This document shows positions 44,406 to 51,824 of a DNA stretch of 64,000 bases, in pieces. Source of the DNA: MGBC163016 sp910588905. GTDB taxonomy: Bacteria > Actinomycetota > Coriobacteriia > Coriobacteriales > Eggerthellaceae. Position numbers and translations under genes: made by a program. Under the pieces are notes generated by a model. The model had not been told where the DNA came from. It ran no database searches and saw only the letters and a program-made list of their open reading frames with translations. How positions within the stretch are numbered: position 1 is the stretch's first letter; each line of letters starts with the position of its first letter. The stretch lies in contig CAPGDO010000001.1 of assembly GCA_948616985.1 (NCBI GenBank), positions 173,987 through 237,986 on the forward strand, given 5' to 3'.

Positions 44406-44446
44406 ACAGCGTACAAAGGTTCTATCGGTGAGAATAGGGACTTTTC

Positions 44447-44460
44447 CAAACAATCGTTCG
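44447..44460. promoter_or_regulatory. LexA box next to nrdR
   Basis: CAAACAATCGTTCG shares CAAAC-N4-GTTCG exactly with the recA box. It lies 50 bases before the nrdR start, just upstream of a TATGAT hexamer (44475-44480). This makes nrdR-dut a likely SOS target. Confidence 0.75.
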
Positions 44461-44509
44461 ACCACAATATGTAGTATGATATGCACACAACATCAAGCAA
44501 GGAGTTGCT

Positions 44510-44953
44510 ATGCATTGCCCATATTGTGGATTCGAAGAATCCAAGGTGATAGACTCCCGGCCCGCTGAGGATGGTTCAGCCATCCGGAGGCGCCGGGAAT
44601 GCCTCGAATGCGAGAAGCGCTTCACCACCTATGAGCGCTACGGTGAGCGGCCCGTGATCGTCGTCAAGTCAGACGGGTCCTCCGAGCCCTTCTCTCGGGA
44701 GAAGCTCATGCGCTCCATCCTCGTCGCCTGTGCGAAGCGCCCGGTGACCTCGGAGAAGATCGATGAGCTGATCACTGACATAGAATCCGCCATCCGCAGC
44801 GCTTCGGGTGAGGTCACCTCGAAGGAGTTGGGAGAGATGGTCTTGGGGCGGCTGGCGTCGGTGGATGATGTGGCCTATATCCGCTTCGCCAGCGTCTATA
44901 AGGATTTCCAGAGCGTTGAGGAGTTCGCCTCGGCTCTGGAGGAGATCGACTGA
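44510..44953 (+). CDS. nrdR: Transcriptional repressor NrdR
   Basis: A 147-residue regulator of ribonucleotide reductase genes. The N-terminal zinc ribbon has MHCPYCGF and CLECEKRFTTYER; the ATP-cone domain follows (VVKSDGSSEPFSREKL), sensing ATP/dATP. AAGGAG lies six bases before the ATG. It is divergent from lexA with a shared regulatory region and is followed by dut, grouping dNTP-pool functions. Confidence 0.96.
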   Translation: MHCPYCGFEESKVIDSRPAEDGSAIRRRRECLECEKRFTTYERYGERPVIVVKSDGSSEPFSREKLMRSILVACAKRPVTSEKIDELITDIESAIRSASGEVTSKELGEMVLGRLASVDDVAYIRFASVYKDFQSVEEFASALEEID

Positions 44954-44957
44954 AGCC

Positions 44958-45404
44958 ATGGATGCCTTCGCCTTCGAGATATCCATGAAGCGGCTGGATG
45001 AGTCCTTGGATGTACCCGTTCATGCGAAGCCGGGAGATGCGGGTTTCGATCTGAGGTCTGCCGTCAGCCTAGAGCTCTTGCCAGGGAAACGGGCTTGCAT
45101 TCCCTGTGGCATCGCCTTAGGCCTTCCGCCTGGCTTCGCGGGTCTCGTGCTGCCACGCAGCGGGCTGGCGGCGGATCATGGCATCACCGTCGTGAATGCA
45201 CCGGGTCTCATAGATGCGGGGTATCGGGGTGAGGTGAAGGTGATCCTCCTGAATACGGATGACCAAGAGCCTTTCAGTATAGCGAAGGGGGATCGCATCG
45301 CCCAGCTTCTCATCATCCCCGTCCCGGAGATCGACTTGACCGTGACCCCAGAGCTGGATGACACCCTGCGGGGGGATGCGGGCTTTGGGAGCAGTGGAGT
45401 GTGA
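44958..45404 (+). CDS. dut: dUTP diphosphatase
   Basis: A 148-residue trimeric dUTPase that hydrolyses dUTP to dUMP and prevents uracil incorporation. All five motifs are visible: GDAGFDLRS, PRSGLAADHG, GLIDAGYRGEVKV, GDRIAQLLI and RGDAGFGSSG. ATG 44958 follows the nrdR stop by four bases; earlier in-frame codons lie in nrdR. Confidence 0.96.
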   Translation: MDAFAFEISMKRLDESLDVPVHAKPGDAGFDLRSAVSLELLPGKRACIPCGIALGLPPGFAGLVLPRSGLAADHGITVVNAPGLIDAGYRGEVKVILLNTDDQEPFSIAKGDRIAQLLIIPVPEIDLTVTPELDDTLRGDAGFGSSGV

Positions 45405-45405
45405 T

Positions 45406-45819
45406 ATGGATAAGGATGATAGGATCATGCGGGATATCAAGACCATTCAGACCCTCGGTTCCATCGCCATCATCGCGTCACCCGTTTCGCTGGTGTTCGG
45501 GGGCGTGCTGTTGAGCCTCGTGGCTCTCGTGTGCGCATTGGTAGGACGCAGCAAGCTGAAGGTCCTGGGCGCTACGGATGAAGCCAGCCAAGAGGTCCTG
45601 GATGCTCTGGGTCGTCAGATGAAGGTGGCGCTCATCGTGAGCATCGCAACGTTGGTCATCAATGGCATCTTCTCAGCGTTCATGTTCAGCTACCTCATGC
45701 AGGCCATGCAATCCGGCGACCTCTCACAGCTCGGTCAGATGATGGGTTTCGACCCGAATAGCCTAGGCGGCTCCGGAGAGCCCGATGCTGCCCCTGAAGG
45801 CTCGCTCTGGGATAAATAA
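45406..45819 (+). CDS. Small membrane protein, unknown function
   Basis: A 137-residue protein with two membrane segments (IAIIASPVSLVFGGVLLSLV and VALIVSIATLVINGIFSAF) separated by a short basic loop, and a Met/Gln/Gly-rich tail. No family is recognised. GGAG lies five bases before ATG 45406, and the gene starts one base after the dut stop. The 38-base convergent gap that follows is AT-rich (GGATAATATATGTTATG) and holds no clear terminator. Confidence 0.75.
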   Translation: MDKDDRIMRDIKTIQTLGSIAIIASPVSLVFGGVLLSLVALVCALVGRSKLKVLGATDEASQEVLDALGRQMKVALIVSIATLVINGIFSAFMFSYLMQAMQSGDLSQLGQMMGFDPNSLGGSGEPDAAPEGSLWDK

Positions 45820-45857
45820 CGGATAATATATGTTATGTAAACTAATGAAGGACCAGC

Positions 45858-46247
45858 TCAGACATCTCTGAACGGGTGCCGTTGGCGCATGCCGCGTCGG
45901 GCTGGGATGATGCGCAGCTCATGGAACGAGAGGCCCCTATCCCGCAATCTGAGCGCCATGAATTCTCGTCGAGCATCCATCTCGGAGCGCACGAGCGGTT
46001 CGTCCATGCAGATCTCGCAGACTATGTAGGGCTTGTCCTTATCAGGCCCCTTGCGCGGTCGATCGTCTTTGCGCACGTAGAATGCGTTGGTGTGATCTAG
46101 GATCAAGCGCACGGCCGAATCGCTCTTCCAGACATCGCGCACGGCTGCCGCATAGATGGCATTGTTCGAGGATATCTGAGCAGCGGACTCAGCCTCAGGG
46201 CCCAAAGAGCTCAGGATGGCTGACACGCATTTCGAGAGGTCTTGCAC
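45858..46247 (-). CDS. DciA-like (DUF721) protein, tentative
   Basis: A protein of about 129 residues. The spacing of AVRDVW, LILDHTNAFYVR and the C-terminal SEMDARREFMALRLRDRG region resembles the DUF721/DciA fold, whose members load the replicative helicase in bacteria lacking DnaC. The match is by eye only. A basic insert (RKDDRPRKGPDKDK) sits in the middle. GTG 46247, with AAAGGCGG upstream, is chosen; GTG 46271 would overlap gluQ by 10 bases. It is the last gene of the minus-strand run. Confidence 0.55.
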   Translation of the reverse strand: MQDLSKCVSAILSSLGPEAESAAQISSNNAIYAAAVRDVWKSDSAVRLILDHTNAFYVRKDDRPRKGPDKDKPYIVCEICMDEPLVRSEMDARREFMALRLRDRGLSFHELRIIPARRGMRQRHPFRDV

Positions 46248-46261
46248 GAAGATCCGCCTTT

Positions 46262-47188
46262 CTATTCCCACGGGATGGATATCTGGCCTTGAAGGCGCTC
46301 TTTAAGGGAGTCCCGGTCATAGACGGCTATCAGCTCATCAGGGGTCGCGGGTTCATCTTCGGGCTGCAAGCCTGCCAGGAAGGCTATGTGACCGATGATC
46401 CCTTGGGGTGTTCTGAATCGGGTGAGCATCTCCTCCAATGAAGCATCTCCGTCGCGCTTGGATAGCCGCCTCCCCTGCTCGTTCACGAGCAGGGGAACGT
46501 GAAGGTATTCAGGATGAGGATAGCCTAGAAGGTCCTGCAGGAACATCTGCTGCGGTGTAGAGGAGAGCAGGTCTATCCCCCGGGTGACAGACGTGACACT
46601 CTGGCTCGCATCGTCTACCACCACTGCCAATTGATAGGCGAAGGCCCCGTCCTTCCGGCGGAGGATGAAGTCACCGCATCCCTCTGAGAGCTGTTGCCCA
46701 TAGCTTCCTTGGAGCGCGTCCTCGAAGCCGAAGGAGCGGGAAGGCACCTCCACGCGCCAGGCGGCATCCTCTCCTGCCTGGATGCGCAGCTCGGCCTCTG
46801 CAGGGCTCAGATGACGGCAGGTGCCCGGATAGACGGCCTTCTCGCCCAGATGCGGCGCAGAGACGGCTGCCAGATTAGCCCGAGTGCAGAAGCAAGGATA
46901 GAGGCGGGCTTTCTCTGAGATGCGCTGAAAGGCCTCCACGTAGGCTTCCTTCCGTACGCTCTGATAGTAGGGGCCGTGGTCCCAGGTGAGCCCGAGCAGC
47001 TCTAGGTCCTGCTGGATGAGATCGGCGAAATGCGGCTTGGAGCGGGCTTCGTCCAGGTCTTCGATGCGCAGGACCATCTGACCGCCCTGAGAGCGCACCT
47101 GAAGCCAGGCCATCAGAGAGGCGAAGATGTTGCCCGCATGCATCCTTCCCGTGGGCGACGGGGCGAATCTCCCTCTGACAGGGGTCAT
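46262..47188 (-). CDS. gluQ: Glutamyl-Q tRNA(Asp) synthetase
   Basis: A 308-residue GluRS-like enzyme without an anticodon-binding domain, which attaches glutamate to queuosine in tRNA-Asp. The HIGH-type motif is PSPTGRMHAG, the zinc cysteines lie in CFCTRA and YPGTC, and the KMSKS-type motif is RRLSKRDG. The truncation after the catalytic domain separates it from GltX. It starts in an ATGA overlap with the upstream ligase gene. Confidence 0.92.
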   Translation of the reverse strand: MTPVRGRFAPSPTGRMHAGNIFASLMAWLQVRSQGGQMVLRIEDLDEARSKPHFADLIQQDLELLGLTWDHGPYYQSVRKEAYVEAFQRISEKARLYPCFCTRANLAAVSAPHLGEKAVYPGTCRHLSPAEAELRIQAGEDAAWRVEVPSRSFGFEDALQGSYGQQLSEGCGDFILRRKDGAFAYQLAVVVDDASQSVTSVTRGIDLLSSTPQQMFLQDLLGYPHPEYLHVPLLVNEQGRRLSKRDGDASLEEMLTRFRTPQGIIGHIAFLAGLQPEDEPATPDELIAVYDRDSLKERLQGQISIPWE

Positions 47189-48558
47189 CGCCTATCATCC
47201 ACGTGCTTGGCTTTGCCCACTGCCCGTTCGATGCCGCCGGGTTCTACGAGGGATACCTTGACTCCCACCAAGAGCACGCCCTTGAGCTTCTCTTCGATGC
47301 GCTTGCGCATGGCATTCATCTGCTCGAAGGAATCCGAGAAGGCCTCCGGGCGGATCTCTGTCTGCACCGTGAGCGCATCCATGCCGTTCACGGTCTCTAC
47401 GATGATGCGGTAGTGCGGGGTGACCTCGTCGATGCCCGAGAGCACATCCTCTATCTGAGAGGGGAATACATTGGTGCCTCGGATGATGAGCATGTCATCT
47501 GAGCGGGAGCGCACCTTATCCATGCGGGCATGGGTGCGCCCGCAGGCACAGGGCTCCTTCGTCACCCGGGTGAGATCGTGGGTGCGGTAGCGCAGGACGG
47601 GGATGGCCTGCTTGTCCAGGGGGGTGAGCACCAATTCCCCCTCTTCTCCAGGGGCTACGGCCTCTCCCGTGGCGGGGTCTACCACTTCCCAGAGGAAGTG
47701 GTCTTCGGCGATGTGCTGTTGGTTGCGGGAGGCGAGGCACTCTCCGGATACCCCTGGCCCCATCACCTCGGTCAGCCCATAGTTGTCTGTGCAGATGATG
47801 TGCATGCGGCCCTCGATCTCGGCCTTCAGGCCAGGAGGACACGGTTCGCCGCCGAAGAGCCCGACGCGCAGCGGGGAAGCAGCCCAGTCATAGCCCAGTT
47901 CCTCGCCCACTTCGCAGATATGCATGGCGTAGGAGGGAGTGGCGATGAGCACGGTGGTACCGTAATCCTGGATCATCTGGATATGGCGCTCAGTGTTGCC
48001 GCTGCCTGCTGGGATCATGGTGCAACCCAGCTTCTGTAGACCATAGTGCAGGCCGAATCCACCGGTGAACATGCCGTAGCCGAAGGCCATCTGCGCGTTG
48101 TCCTGAGGTACCACCCCGGCCATCTGCACGAGCCGAGCGATGCAATCGCTCCAGACGTCCATATCGGCTTCCGTATAGCCCACCACGATGGGCTTGCCGG
48201 TGGTGCCAGAGGAAGCGTGGATCTCGCGCACCTCATCCAGAGAGACGGCGAAGAGGCCATAGGGGAATGTCTCGCGCAGGGCGGTCTTGTCCGTGAAGGG
48301 CAGGAGGCGCACATCGGCCAGCGTCTGGATATCCGTAGGCTTCACGCCCATCTCATCCATCTTCTGACGGTAATAGGGAACCCGCTCGTAGGTGTAGCGT
48401 ACCTGACGCTTGAGCTTCTCCAGCTGGAGCGCTTCTATGTAGGCGCGGCTAGCGCATTCCATATCTGCATCGAAGATGGGCAGGGCACCGAAATCCCCCG
48501 CTTTCGCAGCTCTGAGCGCGTCTCCCTTCCGGGTGACATCATAGGTTGCGCAACCCAT
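47185..48558 (-). CDS. paaK: Phenylacetate-CoA ligase family protein (copy 1)
   Basis: A 457-residue AMP-forming acyl-CoA ligase. The phosphate-binding loop HASSGTTGKP is at about 113-122, followed by DNYGLTEVMGPG, RYRTHDLT and the C-terminal IIRGTNVFPSQIE motif. A CACGRTHARMDKV stretch is typical of PaaK. Family members activate arylacetates to CoA thioesters with ATP. Next to iorAB, the enzyme may either recycle aryl-acetates or run toward ATP formation; direction cannot be read from sequence. The GGGGAG site precedes ATG 48558. It forms the order iorA-iorB-ACT-paaK. Confidence 0.92.
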   Translation of the reverse strand: MGCATYDVTRKGDALRAAKAGDFGALPIFDADMECASRAYIEALQLEKLKRQVRYTYERVPYYRQKMDEMGVKPTDIQTLADVRLLPFTDKTALRETFPYGLFAVSLDEVREIHASSGTTGKPIVVGYTEADMDVWSDCIARLVQMAGVVPQDNAQMAFGYGMFTGGFGLHYGLQKLGCTMIPAGSGNTERHIQMIQDYGTTVLIATPSYAMHICEVGEELGYDWAASPLRVGLFGGEPCPPGLKAEIEGRMHIICTDNYGLTEVMGPGVSGECLASRNQQHIAEDHFLWEVVDPATGEAVAPGEEGELVLTPLDKQAIPVLRYRTHDLTRVTKEPCACGRTHARMDKVRSRSDDMLIIRGTNVFPSQIEDVLSGIDEVTPHYRIIVETVNGMDALTVQTEIRPEAFSDSFEQMNAMRKRIEEKLKGVLLVGVKVSLVEPGGIERAVGKAKHVDDRR

Positions 48559-48561
48559 GGA

Positions 48562-49002
48562 TCACTCCCCTTCCCGTCTGAGCGCAGAGGCGTGGGCGAT
48601 GTCCTCCTGGCTGATCATGGTGAGCGGCTGATCTGCCAGGGCACGGGCTGCTCCCTCTATGTCATCGGTGTTGATCACGATATAGGTGGATATGAGCGAA
48701 TAGCTGTAGGTGACATTGATGCCGCAGGACGCGAGAAGGCTCATCACCCATGCCAGCTCACCCGGGCGGTCCTCGAGCAGGAGGCAGAGCACTTCCGTTT
48801 CCGCATGGGCAGCGCCCTCCCCTTCCAATACCGCTATGGCCGCGGCTGGGTCATCTACGATGAAGCGGGCGATGCCGTATTCTCCGGTATCGGAGACGGA
48901 ATAGCCCCGGACGCTCACCTGGGCATGCTCGAACATCTCGAGGATGCGAGCCAGATGCCCTGGCTTGCTCTGGAGGAACGTGCTGATCTGCTTCACTGCC
49001 AT
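48562..49002 (-). CDS. Tandem ACT-domain protein (copy 1)
   Basis: A 146-residue protein with two ACT-type ligand-binding domains (QISTFLQSKPGHLARILEMF and VLCLLLEDRPGELAWVMSLL). ACT domains bind amino acids. No catalytic domain is attached, so this is probably an amino-acid sensor for the adjacent IorAB or ligase. It lies four bases from the ligase start. Confidence 0.88.
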   Translation of the reverse strand: MAVKQISTFLQSKPGHLARILEMFEHAQVSVRGYSVSDTGEYGIARFIVDDPAAAIAVLEGEGAAHAETEVLCLLLEDRPGELAWVMSLLASCGINVTYSYSLISTYIVINTDDIEGAARALADQPLTMISQEDIAHASALRREGE

Positions 49003-49007
49003 AGAGG

Positions 49008-49589
49008 CTACCTCCTCGCGTGCTCGCAGGCGAACTGCCTGCCCGCCTGGAATGCTGCGCAGTTGATGTCAATGGTCTTGGGCGGCACGTGGCTGCGGAT
49101 GGACTCCAGCCACGTATCCTCTGAGAAGCCGAGGAAGGCTGAGAGTGCGCCGAGGAGCACCACATTGGCTGCTTTCGAGCTGCCCGCTTCGCGAGCCGTT
49201 GCCTCGGCAGGCACGAGCAGGGCATCTGCTCCTTGGAGCACCTCAGCGGTGTGGGCGGGGATGTGGGCTTTGCCTGTCAGCACGCTGGCAGGCTTGATGA
49301 CCTCTTCGTTCACGATGAGGCTCCCGCCCTGCTTGAGCGCGCTCAGATTGCGCAAGGCCTCGAGCTCCTCGAAGGCCACGACGATGTCGGCTTCGCCCTG
49401 GCCGATGACCATGGACTTCACGTCAGCGCCCAGAGCCACCATCGTGGAGACCGCTCCACCGCGCTGGGCCATGCCATGGATCTCAGACACTTTCACCTGG
49501 GTCCCCGACCTCAGGGCTACGTCAGCCAGGATATGGGCTGCCAGGATGGTGCCCTGGCCGCCTACTCCGCACAGAAGGATCTTATCCAC
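49008..49589 (-). CDS. iorB: Indolepyruvate:ferredoxin oxidoreductase, beta subunit
   Basis: A 193-residue gamma-type subunit of 2-oxoacid:ferredoxin oxidoreductases (DKILLCGVGGQGTILAAHIL; EIHGMAQRGGAVSTMVALG). It acts with IorA to convert aryl-pyruvates and CoA to aryl-acetyl-CoA, CO2 and reduced ferredoxin. The start is GTG 49589 behind AGGGGA; ATG 49616 would overlap iorA and carry extra residues not expected for the family. Confidence 0.94.
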   Translation of the reverse strand: MDKILLCGVGGQGTILAAHILADVALRSGTQVKVSEIHGMAQRGGAVSTMVALGADVKSMVIGQGEADIVVAFEELEALRNLSALKQGGSLIVNEEVIKPASVLTGKAHIPAHTAEVLQGADALLVPAEATAREAGSSKAANVVLLGALSAFLGFSEDTWLESIRSHVPPKTIDINCAAFQAGRQFACEHARR

Positions 49590-49599
49590 TATTGTTCCC

Positions 49600-51327
49600 C
49601 TATCGGACGATGGCATTGAAGTTGCAGTACTGAGCGCATTGGCCGCAGCCGATGCACAGCTGCGGGTCGATATAGGAAAGGCCGGTATCTGGATACTTGC
49701 CGATGGCCGGGCATCCCAGGCTCAGGCATACACCGCACCCGGTGCAGGCACCGATGTAATAGGGCTGCTGGCGCGTGCGCTCCAAGAGCACGCAAGGTCG
49801 CTTGAAGATGAGGATGTCAAGCCTATCGCGGGCTGCTGTGGCCTCTTTGATGGCGCTGCGCACCGCGTCTCTGTCGTTCGGGTCTATCACCTGGACCGCA
49901 TCTACCCCAAGGGCACGAACAACGGCCTCGAGGTCGAGCTCTGAGCTCGGGTGCCCTTGGAGCGTGACGCCGTTGAAGGGGTTTCCTTGGCGACCGGTCA
50001 TGGCCGTGGTGCGGTTGTCTAGGATGCAGATCGTGCCGCTCCCCCCGTTGTAGACCGTGGTGATGAGCGAGCTCAGGCCAGAATGGGCGAAAGTGGAGTC
50101 ACCGATGACAGCCACCACCGGTCGTTCGGAACCTTCCCCCAAAGCGAGCTCGAAGCCATGGGCCATGGAGACGGAGGCTCCCATGTCCACGCAGGTATCC
50201 ATGGCTGACAGGGGTGGCAGGGCTCCCAGGGTGTAGCAGCCTATGTCTCCGCAGATGATGGCCTTCTTGCGTGAGAGCTCCTTGAACACCAATCTATGGG
50301 GACAGCCTGGGCAGAGCGCCGGAGGCCGGGGCGGAAGCCCTTCGACTCCCTCAAGCCCCTCGGGTACCTCCAAGCCGAATGCCTGGCGGATGAGGTTGGG
50401 TGAGAGCTCTCCGGCTTCGGGGAGCGGATGAGGGAAGGGGGCTACGGTAACGTCACAGGCGGCCACCGCATCCCTCAGGAACCGAGAGCCCTCTTCCACC
50501 ACGTAGACCTCATCGACCTCCCGGGCGAAGCTGCGGATGGCCTCGATGGGCAGGGGGTTCGTCACGCCCAGCTTCAGGATGCTGGCCTCGGGAAGCGCTT
50601 CGGCCACGTGTTGGTAGGCCGCCCCCGCGCAGATGATGCCCTTCTCAGGAGAGCGTAGGATGCGCAGGTTGAGGTCTGAGCCATCGGCCCAGGCCCGAAG
50701 CGCGTCGTCCCGCTCGATCTGCTCAAGGCGCCTCCCCTTCGCGAAGGCGGGCATCATGACCCACTTGGACGGGTCTGTCTCATAGGGTGCCTGCTCTGGG
50801 GCGCTCTGGGGGGAAGCGGGTTCAACGGGGGTCTTCGTGTGGGAGATCCGCACCGTGGATCGGATCATCACCGGTACATCGAACTGCTCGGAGAGGTCGA
50901 AAGCGCGTCGAGTGAGGTCATAGGCTTCCTGGGAATCAGCAGGATCCAACATGAGCACATGGGCTGCTCGAGCGTAGTAGTGGGAATCCTGTTCGTTCTG
51001 AGAGGAGTACATCCCCGGATCATCAGCGGCCAGGAGGACGAGTCCTCCTCCCACTCCTGTGTAGGCGGCCGTGAAGAGCGGGTCGGCTGCCACGTTGACC
51101 CCCACATGCTTCATGGTCACCAGGCAGCGCTTGCCCGCCGCGGAAGCGCCCAAGGCAACCTCCAAGGCCACCTTCTCATTCGTGCACCACTCCGCGTAGA
51201 CGTCCTCATGGACGGCGAAGGCCTCCAAGGTCTCCGTTGATGGCGTTCCCGGATACCCGGTTCCCACCTGGGCTCCGCTATGATAGGCGCCAAGCGCCAC
51301 CGCTTCGTTGCCTGAAAGAAGCTCCAC
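49600..51327 (-). CDS. iorA: Indolepyruvate:ferredoxin oxidoreductase, alpha subunit
   Basis: A 575-residue thiamine-diphosphate enzyme subunit. It starts ELLSGNEAVALGAYHSGAQV, has a TPP-binding region (GDIGCYTLG; VIGDSTFAHSGLSSL) and ends with two 4Fe-4S clusters (CTGCGVCLSLGCP; CIGCGQCAQYC). It oxidises indolepyruvate, phenylpyruvate and related aryl-pyruvates produced by transamination of aromatic amino acids. GTG 51327 is decided by GGGGAGG five bases upstream; an apparent longer frame upstream lies over the FHA gene. Confidence 0.95.
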   Translation of the reverse strand: MELLSGNEAVALGAYHSGAQVGTGYPGTPSTETLEAFAVHEDVYAEWCTNEKVALEVALGASAAGKRCLVTMKHVGVNVAADPLFTAAYTGVGGGLVLLAADDPGMYSSQNEQDSHYYARAAHVLMLDPADSQEAYDLTRRAFDLSEQFDVPVMIRSTVRISHTKTPVEPASPQSAPEQAPYETDPSKWVMMPAFAKGRRLEQIERDDALRAWADGSDLNLRILRSPEKGIICAGAAYQHVAEALPEASILKLGVTNPLPIEAIRSFAREVDEVYVVEEGSRFLRDAVAACDVTVAPFPHPLPEAGELSPNLIRQAFGLEVPEGLEGVEGLPPRPPALCPGCPHRLVFKELSRKKAIICGDIGCYTLGALPPLSAMDTCVDMGASVSMAHGFELALGEGSERPVVAVIGDSTFAHSGLSSLITTVYNGGSGTICILDNRTTAMTGRQGNPFNGVTLQGHPSSELDLEAVVRALGVDAVQVIDPNDRDAVRSAIKEATAARDRLDILIFKRPCVLLERTRQQPYYIGACTGCGVCLSLGCPAIGKYPDTGLSYIDPQLCIGCGQCAQYCNFNAIVR

Positions 51328-51337
51328 TGGTCCTCCC

Positions 51338-51787
51338 CTATTCGCCGGTGTCGAAGATGAAGCCGAATCGGCCGATCTGGACGAAATCGTCCTGAGCGAG
51401 CACTTTGTTGTTGATCGAGGCGTTATTGACCCACACGCCATTGAACGACTGCTCGTCACGGATGATGTAGGCCCCGTCCCGTACCGCGATGCTGGCATGG
51501 AGCCGGGAGACCGTCATGTCGTTCAAGAAGATATCGCACTGAGGATTGCGTCCGATGGAGGTGACCTGGGGGTTCACCTTGAATTCCGCACCCCGTTGAG
51601 GGCCGCGCACCATCCTGAGCACAGGCGAGGTAGCCGGTTGTTCAGGTGGCGTGCGCACCTCTGGAGCAGGAACGCTCAAGGGCGAGAAGCTCTGGGTATT
51701 GCCAGCCAGACGGAATCCGCAGGATTCACAGGCGGCCTGGCCTGGCTTCAGTGGGCTTTGGCATATAGGGCAAGATCCTTCGGTCAC
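51338..51787 (-). CDS. Zinc-ribbon FHA-domain protein
   Basis: A 149-residue protein with an N-terminal zinc ribbon (CPICQSPLKPGQAACESCG), a Pro-rich linker and a C-terminal forkhead-associated domain (TSIGRNPQCDIFLNDMTVSRLHA; SFNGVWVNN). FHA domains bind phosphothreonine. It starts with GTG behind GAGGAGG. No Ser/Thr kinase is in the window. The same N-terminal zinc ribbon style occurs in the PASTA protein at 18.3 kb, hinting at a shared signalling layout. Confidence 0.88.
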   Translation of the reverse strand: MTEGSCPICQSPLKPGQAACESCGFRLAGNTQSFSPLSVPAPEVRTPPEQPATSPVLRMVRGPQRGAEFKVNPQVTSIGRNPQCDIFLNDMTVSRLHASIAVRDGAYIIRDEQSFNGVWVNNASINNKVLAQDDFVQIGRFGFIFDTGE

Positions 51788-51824
51788 GAAGACCTCCTCT
51801 TCTGAGATAGGGACTGCTGATCTG

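Noticed and set aside
44390..44431. A 13-codon plus-strand ORF with a perfect AAGGAGGT site in the lexA-nrdR gap
   Set aside because: The purine run is also the complement of the lexA leader and overlaps a LexA box and the lexA -10; with no transcript evidence it is more likely a by-product of regulatory sequence.
48046..49944. A 632-codon plus-strand frame opposite paaK, ACT and iorB
   Set aside because: It spans several convincing minus-strand genes with ribosome binding sites and has no family signature.
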